Below are positions 16,250-20,698 of a DNA stretch of 20,698 bases, piece after piece. The stretch is from Pinisolibacter sp040275425. GTDB lineage: Bacteria; Pseudomonadota; Alphaproteobacteria; Rhizobiales; Ancalomicrobiaceae. A model generated the notes under the pieces. It was not told where the DNA came from and did no database searches. It saw only the letters and a list, made by a program, of their open reading frames with translations. The stretch is taken from positions 1-20,698 of the forward strand of contig JBEOKB010000072.1 of the NCBI GenBank assembly GCA_040275425.1. Direction: 5' to 3'. The translations under genes and the position numbers were made by a program. The stretch's first letter is position 1. Each line of letters begins with the position of its first letter.

Positions 16250-17310
16250 TCCGGATGTTGCTCCCGTCGACGGTCCTAGAGGGGACGGGCCGGGCGCTCG
16301 CGCTCTCGGCATCGCAAAGTTCATCGGAAGCCATCGCCGCTCAAGTCTTGCGGCGCGCCGTGTCTGCGCTCGCACCCTGCTCAAGGGCCGAAGCGCTGCG
16401 GTTCGCGCGTCAGCCCTTGGCCGGTCTTCTGTCGATACCCGAAGAGCGGTACGAGGAATTGCTCGATGGGCTGATCGCCTATGGCGATATCCTTGAGGTG
16501 AAACCTCAGGAGATCGATCACTGGCGGACTGAAAAGCTAGTCTTGCGGCCTGCCCCCCCGAGCTATGTCCGAAGGACGAACGGTGATTTGATCGTACTCG
16601 GCGTCGCAGGAGATCTACCAACGGCCTTGCTCGGAGAACTGAGCGAGAAGTTGGTGTATCGAGGAACGCTACGGACGCTCCCCCATCCCTTGCCAACCGG
16701 AACGACCGACTTACTGAAGGCTCTGGGCCTGATCGAGCTTCCTGAATCCGCTTGGCTGCGGTCCCCGGTTACTGTCTCGGCCAAGGACCACTCGGACCGG
16801 ATCCGTGGCGAACTTCTTAGGACCGAGGTAGCTACGGCGCCGCTGGAAGGACTGAGTATTCTTGATCCGGTGGCACCAGTGAATTTCTATAGCGGCCGCT
16901 GGCGGCCGCCAACTGCGAGCGATAGCGGCGTTTATGTCGCTCGCCGACAGCAATTGTTTGGTCTGCGGCCCTGGTGCCTAGTCGAACTGGACATGGGCCA
17001 GCCTAGGCGGCTTCAGGACCTCGTCGCGACCGACGACCGGGAGCGGCCTTGTGATCTGGCCTGGCGCATTCAGGCGGCTTTCGATGCGTCGGCAGGGCGC
17101 CCGCAACTTTTCAGGCTTGCCCGAACGGGCGATGTGGTGGCGCTGGAGTTCTTCTCGCCGCTGCCCGCCTTCGCGGAACGGCGCCTGGCAATCAAGGGCG
17201 AGAAGTCGACTCGCGGTGGGTGCCTATTCGCCTACTCGCTACCCCTGACGTCGGCGCCCGAGGAATTGGGTGCGCTTTCGGAAAAGCTCTGGTTGATCGA
17301 AACGCAATGA
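16246..17310 (+). CDS. Uncharacterised Druantia-operon protein (druD position)
   Basis: A 354-aa protein directly before the giant helicase, where druD (about 300 aa) lies in Druantia type I. I do not recognise a named domain. Residues about 30-85 are helical and could form a winged-helix-like segment (RAEALRFARQPLAGLL...). The second half contains distinctive aromatic/basic runs, NFYSGRWRPP (213-222) and GVYVARRQQLFGLRPWCLVELDMGQPRRL (228-256), and ends with FFSPLPAFAERRLAIKGEKS (302-321). No catalytic motif, signal peptide or membrane segment is seen. The ATG at 16246 overlaps the previous stop as ATGA, and its own stop is 16 nt before the helicase start. The DruD call is positional only. 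Confidence 0.6.
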   Translation: MIRMLLPSTVLEGTGRALALSASQSSSEAIAAQVLRRAVSALAPCSRAEALRFARQPLAGLLSIPEERYEELLDGLIAYGDILEVKPQEIDHWRTEKLVLRPAPPSYVRRTNGDLIVLGVAGDLPTALLGELSEKLVYRGTLRTLPHPLPTGTTDLLKALGLIELPESAWLRSPVTVSAKDHSDRIRGELLRTEVATAPLEGLSILDPVAPVNFYSGRWRPPTASDSGVYVARRQQLFGLRPWCLVELDMGQPRRLQDLVATDDRERPCDLAWRIQAAFDASAGRPQLFRLARTGDVVALEFFSPLPAFAERRLAIKGEKSTRGGCLFAYSLPLTSAPEELGALSEKLWLIETQ

Positions 17311-17326
17311 TGCTGACGGAGCCCTT

Positions 17327-20300
17327 ATGACCGCGACCATCCAGGAAACGATTGAAGCGCTGCAACGGACGCTCCTCGGTTACATCGAGGCGACCTATCA
17401 CATCGCTGACCCATCCGTCGTTCGCCAGCGCCGCCAACTCCTCGAAGAGGTCGGCAGCATCTACCAGAGCCCGTTTCTAGAATCGACGCCACGGTACCAG
17501 ACTGGTCAATCCTACGCCCAAATGAAGGATCTACCTGCGGCGGCGCGTGAGATCTACACGCGCCTATCGGAACCGCCCGTCGGCAAACCGCTCCTCTTCG
17601 ATCCGCCTTATGTTCACCAGGCTCAGGCGATCGAGGGCCTCCTCGTCGAGGGCCGCAACTTAATGATCATGACCGGGACCGGCTCGGGAAAGACCGAGTC
17701 CTTCCTGCTTCCTATCCTCGGGAAGTTGGCCGTCGAAGCCCACGACAAGCCCGACCAATTCGCCAAGCACCACGCGGTTCGCGCCATGGTGCTCTACCCG
17801 ATGAACGCGCTGGTGAACGACCAACTCGGCCGCTTGCGCCTCTTGTTCGGCGATCCGCGGGTCGTGGCCATGTTCGAGCAATGGGCAGGGCGCGCCGCTC
17901 ACTTTGCGCGGTACACCAGCCGCACGCCATATGCCGGCGTGCGGACCCGCCAGAAGGACTCCCGTCGGCTCAAGTCTATCGGCGAATTCTTTGTCGATAT
18001 TGAAAACGCTGCCGCGCTGGACGGCCCGAACACCCTGCCTCAGTCGGCGCCCGCCAAGGCGGCCACCCTCAAGGGGAAGCTCCGCGAGAAGGGCAAATGG
18101 CCGGCCAAGCCGAGCATGACGGGCTGGTTCGGCAGCGGGCATTGGCTGGATGACAACGGCGAGTTTCGACGGGCGACCACCGGGCCTGGCGAGGCCGAGC
18201 TTCTGACGCGATGGGAAGCCCAGGTCGGTCCGCCCGACCTGCTGATCACCAACTACTCGATGCTGGAGTACATGATGCTCCGGCCTATAGAACGGCCGAT
18301 CTTCGACCGGACCCGAGCGTGGCTGAAGGCGTGCCCCGACGAGAAGTTTCTCATCGTTCTGGACGAAGCCCACCTCTATCGCGGCGCCCAGGGCGCCGAA
18401 GTTGGTCTGTTGCTGCGCCGCCTTCGAGAGCGCCTGGATATCCCCGCCGAACGCTTTCAGGTCATCTGCGCCACTGCGAGCTTCAGCACAGCGGGAAAGG
18501 AAAAAGCTGGCGAATTCGGTAGCCAGCTCTCCGGCGTCGATCCGACGTCCTTCCGGCCGATCACCGGCGATCTGAAAATGCAGCCTGGCGACGGACCCGG
18601 CGTCGACGCCGACGCCGAGGCGCTATGCAGTGTGGACATGGCGCGCTTCTATTCGGAGTCAGAGGCCGAGCGGGACCAAGCGATCGCGCCGTTTCTAGCC
18701 TACCGGAAAACTGGCGCAGGCGCCGGCCATGGGCCCGATCTGTACAAGGCCTTGTCCGGCTGGGCACCGTTCAGCCGGCTCGTCAACCAGACCATGGTTA
18801 GCGCCCTTGCTTTCGACGAAGTCCGCACGACCATATTTCCGAACGTAGATCCCACTCGAGGGGATCAGGCTATAAATGCACTCTTGGCACTCGGCAGTCG
18901 AGCGCGGTTGAAGCCGGAAGATGCAAGCCTTCTGCCGTGCAGGATACACGCCTTCTATCGCGGATTGCCGGGTCTCTGGGCGTGCATGGATGCCGATTGC
19001 GCCGAACTTCCGGAGGTGGAGCGGGGCGGCCCGATCGGGCGCCTCTATGGCCAACCTAGAGCACGTTGCGGTTGCAACGCGCCGGTGCTGGAGTACTTCA
19101 CCTGCCGCTATTGTGGCACGTCGTATGCCCGAGCCTACACCAAGGACGTCAGTCAGCCTAAACAGATCTTCGCTGAACAGGGCCAGCAGTTGTTAACCGC
19201 CGACGGATACATCGAGTCTCTTGAACCTCTCGATCTCCTGCTCGAACCGCCGACCCATCCGACGCTCGGCGTACCCGCCATCTATGATCTCGTTACCGGC
19301 CGTCTCGATCCGCCACATCCGAGTGATCGGGTCCGGACCGTCTATCTGGCACCATCGACGGTAGCCATGGCCGGCCAGACCGATGACGGTGACAAAGAAG
19401 ACGATGACGAGGGCGAAATGAACGGTGAGGGGCGAGCCCCGGGCGCCGGTCAGTTCGCGCCATGCGGCTGTTGTCAGAAGTTTGCCCGCGGCAACCAGTC
19501 CAGCGTCCAAGACCACATCACCAAGGGCGACCAACCGTTCCAGGCCCTGCTCAGTTCCCAGATCCGGGTCCAACCGCCGAGCCCGAAGCCGGCCAGCGAA
19601 TTCGCGCCTCTGCGCGGGCGGAAGGTGCTGGTTTTCTCCGATTCCCGGCAGGTTGCGGCGCGCCTCGCTCCTACACTTCAGAACTTCTCGTTCAAAGACA
19701 CGATCCGCGCCCTCCTGCCGGTGGGCTACCGTATGCTGGTGTCGGAACTGTCCTCCGCCGTCCTTGACCAAGCCTACATCGCGGTGATCGTGGCGGCTCA
19801 TCGTTTCGGCGTGCGTCTTCGCCCGGGACTCGAGGCATCTGAAGTGATGCCGAGCCTCAAAGACACACCTCCTGGCGAGGCCCCGGGCGCTGCTGAACTG
19901 ATGGCGCTTTTCAACGAGAAGCCCCCCTACAATCTGACGCGCGCGATCGTGGATACGCTGCGTGACAATGTGCTGGGCCTCGAAGCCCTCGCCATAGCTA
20001 CGGTGCGAGAAGCTCCCAAACACACGGATAAGCTCGTTGGCGCGTTGCCCGACCTGCCTGGTCTTGCGGAGACGCCTGAAACCAAGCTTGCAGTGGTTCG
20101 GGCCTGGCTGCGGGCCTGGGTCCGTAAGCCTGGGATCTGGTTCAAGGACATGCCACCGGGTTGGTGGGGCACGGGCGGTTTGGTCAAACCCCACCGAGGG
20201 GAGTTCAAGCCCCTCAAGACCGTCTTCAGTACACCTGCACTGAAGGCTAAATTTCGGAACGACTGGCTTCCTATCCTGCTGCTGACGCTGACCGAGAATA

Positions 20301-20698
20301 TCAATGGTCAATACAGGATGGTAGCGCGCAACCTCGCGCTTGAGGTCGGCGGGGAATGGCGACGCTGCAACCGCTGCACGTCCGTACATCGCCCAATCAG
20401 CACGGTCAGCGTCTGCATTGAATGCAGTTCGGATGATATTTACCGCTTCGACCCCGCCACGGACGAAGTCTTCAATGCGCGTAAGGGATTCTACCGTAAG
20501 CCCGTCGCCAACGCTCTGACCTCGGACCAGCCGGACCTGATGTCCCTCATCGCGGCAGAGCACACCGCCCAGCTCAACGCCGCCCGAACCGACGAGGCCT
20601 TCTCACGGGCGGAGCAGCATGAGATGCGGTTCCAGGACATCGATCTCGCCTGGCGTCCGACAGACGCATCCGATAAGGCGATCGACGTCCTCTCCAGC
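17327..20698 (+). CDS. druE: Druantia helicase DruE (partial, N-terminal 1124 codons)
   Basis: The frame is open from the ATG at 17327 (GGAG 5 nt upstream) to the right edge with no stop. Helicase motifs include a Q-motif-like PPYVHQAQAIEGL (about 93-105), Walker A TGTGSGKTE (116-124, K122), YPMNALVNDQ (motif Ia), TNYSMLEYMML, DEAH 346-349 (motif II), ATAS 382-385 (motif III) and VFSDSRQVAARLA (769-781), the FSDSRQ hallmark of this helicase group, which usually also carries DUF1998. Cys clusters suggest inserted zinc ribbons: C553/C558/C581/C583/C593/C596, then C713/C715/C716, then C1014/C1017/C1030/C1033. An acidic linker lies near 690-700. The window stops at AIDVLSS, where family members usually continue T-T-T-M-E-V-G-I-D (motif V). 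The size, already over 1100 aa with the C-lobe still to come, and the druA context favour DruE over DISARM DrmA or Dpd helicases. It is presumed to act on invading DNA. Confidence 0.82.
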   Translation, partial: MTATIQETIEALQRTLLGYIEATYHIADPSVVRQRRQLLEEVGSIYQSPFLESTPRYQTGQSYAQMKDLPAAAREIYTRLSEPPVGKPLLFDPPYVHQAQAIEGLLVEGRNLMIMTGTGSGKTESFLLPILGKLAVEAHDKPDQFAKHHAVRAMVLYPMNALVNDQLGRLRLLFGDPRVVAMFEQWAGRAAHFARYTSRTPYAGVRTRQKDSRRLKSIGEFFVDIENAAALDGPNTLPQSAPAKAATLKGKLREKGKWPAKPSMTGWFGSGHWLDDNGEFRRATTGPGEAELLTRWEAQVGPPDLLITNYSMLEYMMLRPIERPIFDRTRAWLKACPDEKFLIVLDEAHLYRGAQGAEVGLLLRRLRERLDIPAERFQVICATASFSTAGKEKAGEFGSQLSGVDPTSFRPITGDLKMQPGDGPGVDADAEALCSVDMARFYSESEAERDQAIAPFLAYRKTGAGAGHGPDLYKALSGWAPFSRLVNQTMVSALAFDEVRTTIFPNVDPTRGDQAINALLALGSRARLKPEDASLLPCRIHAFYRGLPGLWACMDADCAELPEVERGGPIGRLYGQPRARCGCNAPVLEYFTCRYCGTSYARAYTKDVSQPKQIFAEQGQQLLTADGYIESLEPLDLLLEPPTHPTLGVPAIYDLVTGRLDPPHPSDRVRTVYLAPSTVAMAGQTDDGDKEDDDEGEMNGEGRAPGAGQFAPCGCCQKFARGNQSSVQDHITKGDQPFQALLSSQIRVQPPSPKPASEFAPLRGRKVLVFSDSRQVAARLAPTLQNFSFKDTIRALLPVGYRMLVSELSSAVLDQAYIAVIVAAHRFGVRLRPGLEASEVMPSLKDTPPGEAPGAAELMALFNEKPPYNLTRAIVDTLRDNVLGLEALAIATVREAPKHTDKLVGALPDLPGLAETPETKLAVVRAWLRAWVRKPGIWFKDMPPGWWGTGGLVKPHRGEFKPLKTVFSTPALKAKFRNDWLPILLLTLTENINGQYRMVARNLALEVGGEWRRCNRCTSVHRPISTVSVCIECSSDDIYRFDPATDEVFNARKGFYRKPVANALTSDQPDLMSLIAAEHTAQLNAARTDEAFSRAEQHEMRFQDIDLAWRPTDASDKAIDVLSS

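Noticed and set aside
19193..20563. A 456-aa frame antisense to druE
   Set aside because: The opposite strand has an unbroken helicase frame with clear motifs over the same bases. The antisense product resembles nothing and has no ribosome binding site or promoter.
12243..20698. DISARM or Dpd (7-deazaguanine modification) system instead of Druantia
   Set aside because: No DNA methylase, phospholipase-D-like (DrmC) or tgt-like DpdA gene is present. The DUF4338 protein beside a giant helicase points to Druantia type I.

Overview
The window looks like chromosomal DNA of a GC-rich alphaproteobacterium. The evidence is the strong G/C third-position bias of the left half and a cyclohexanecarboxylate (CHC) / anaerobic aromatic-acid gene set best known from Rhodopseudomonas palustris. 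I cannot name the genus. Three blocks of different origin lie side by side.

Block 1 (1-6644) is catabolic. On the minus strand, reading right to left, come an AliB-type acyl-CoA dehydrogenase, the AliA CoA ligase, the BadI ring-cleaving hydrolase, and the first codons of etfB (cut by the window edge). Together they would activate CHC to its CoA ester, desaturate it (electrons leaving through ETF) and open the ring to pimeloyl-CoA. A divergent thiolase (4122-5324) could serve the following beta-oxidation. The space between aliB and the thiolase holds a good minus-strand sigma70 promoter whose -10 region sits inside a perfect 12-bp palindrome, with a second inverted repeat beside it. This suggests repressor control. 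A convergent MFS transporter (5442-6644) follows.

Block 2 (about 6857-10482) is a self-contained efflux operon. It has a TetR-family regulator with a near-perfect 20-bp palindrome upstream, a HlyD-type adaptor, a MacB/DevC-type permease and a LolD/DevA-type ATPase. The genes are joined by 4-nt stop/start overlaps or a 1-nt gap.

Block 3 (about 10483 to the right edge) is accessory DNA with visibly more A/T in third positions. It begins with gene-free sequence and a complete 1198-bp IS3-family (IS407-like) insertion sequence at 10898-12095, with imperfect terminal inverted repeats and a 4-bp target duplication (GCGG). Then comes a tightly packed plus-strand operon of four genes. These are a DruA-type DUF4338 protein, a 930-aa protein I cannot name, a 354-aa protein I cannot name, and a giant DEAH helicase that runs off the window after 1124 codons. 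DUF4338 plus a giant zinc-finger helicase is the signature of Druantia type I anti-phage defence. Only two genes lie between druA and druE, where the type I system as I remember it has three (druB, druC, druD), and one of these is unusually long. This looks like a rearranged or divergent Druantia variant and is the most interesting feature here. A perfect 14-bp inverted repeat sits about 70 nt upstream of druA.

The IS element carries an A6 run at the orfA/orfB junction where A7 would restore the expected stop/start overlap, so it may be inactive or rely on slippage. No tRNA, rRNA or CRISPR array was seen.
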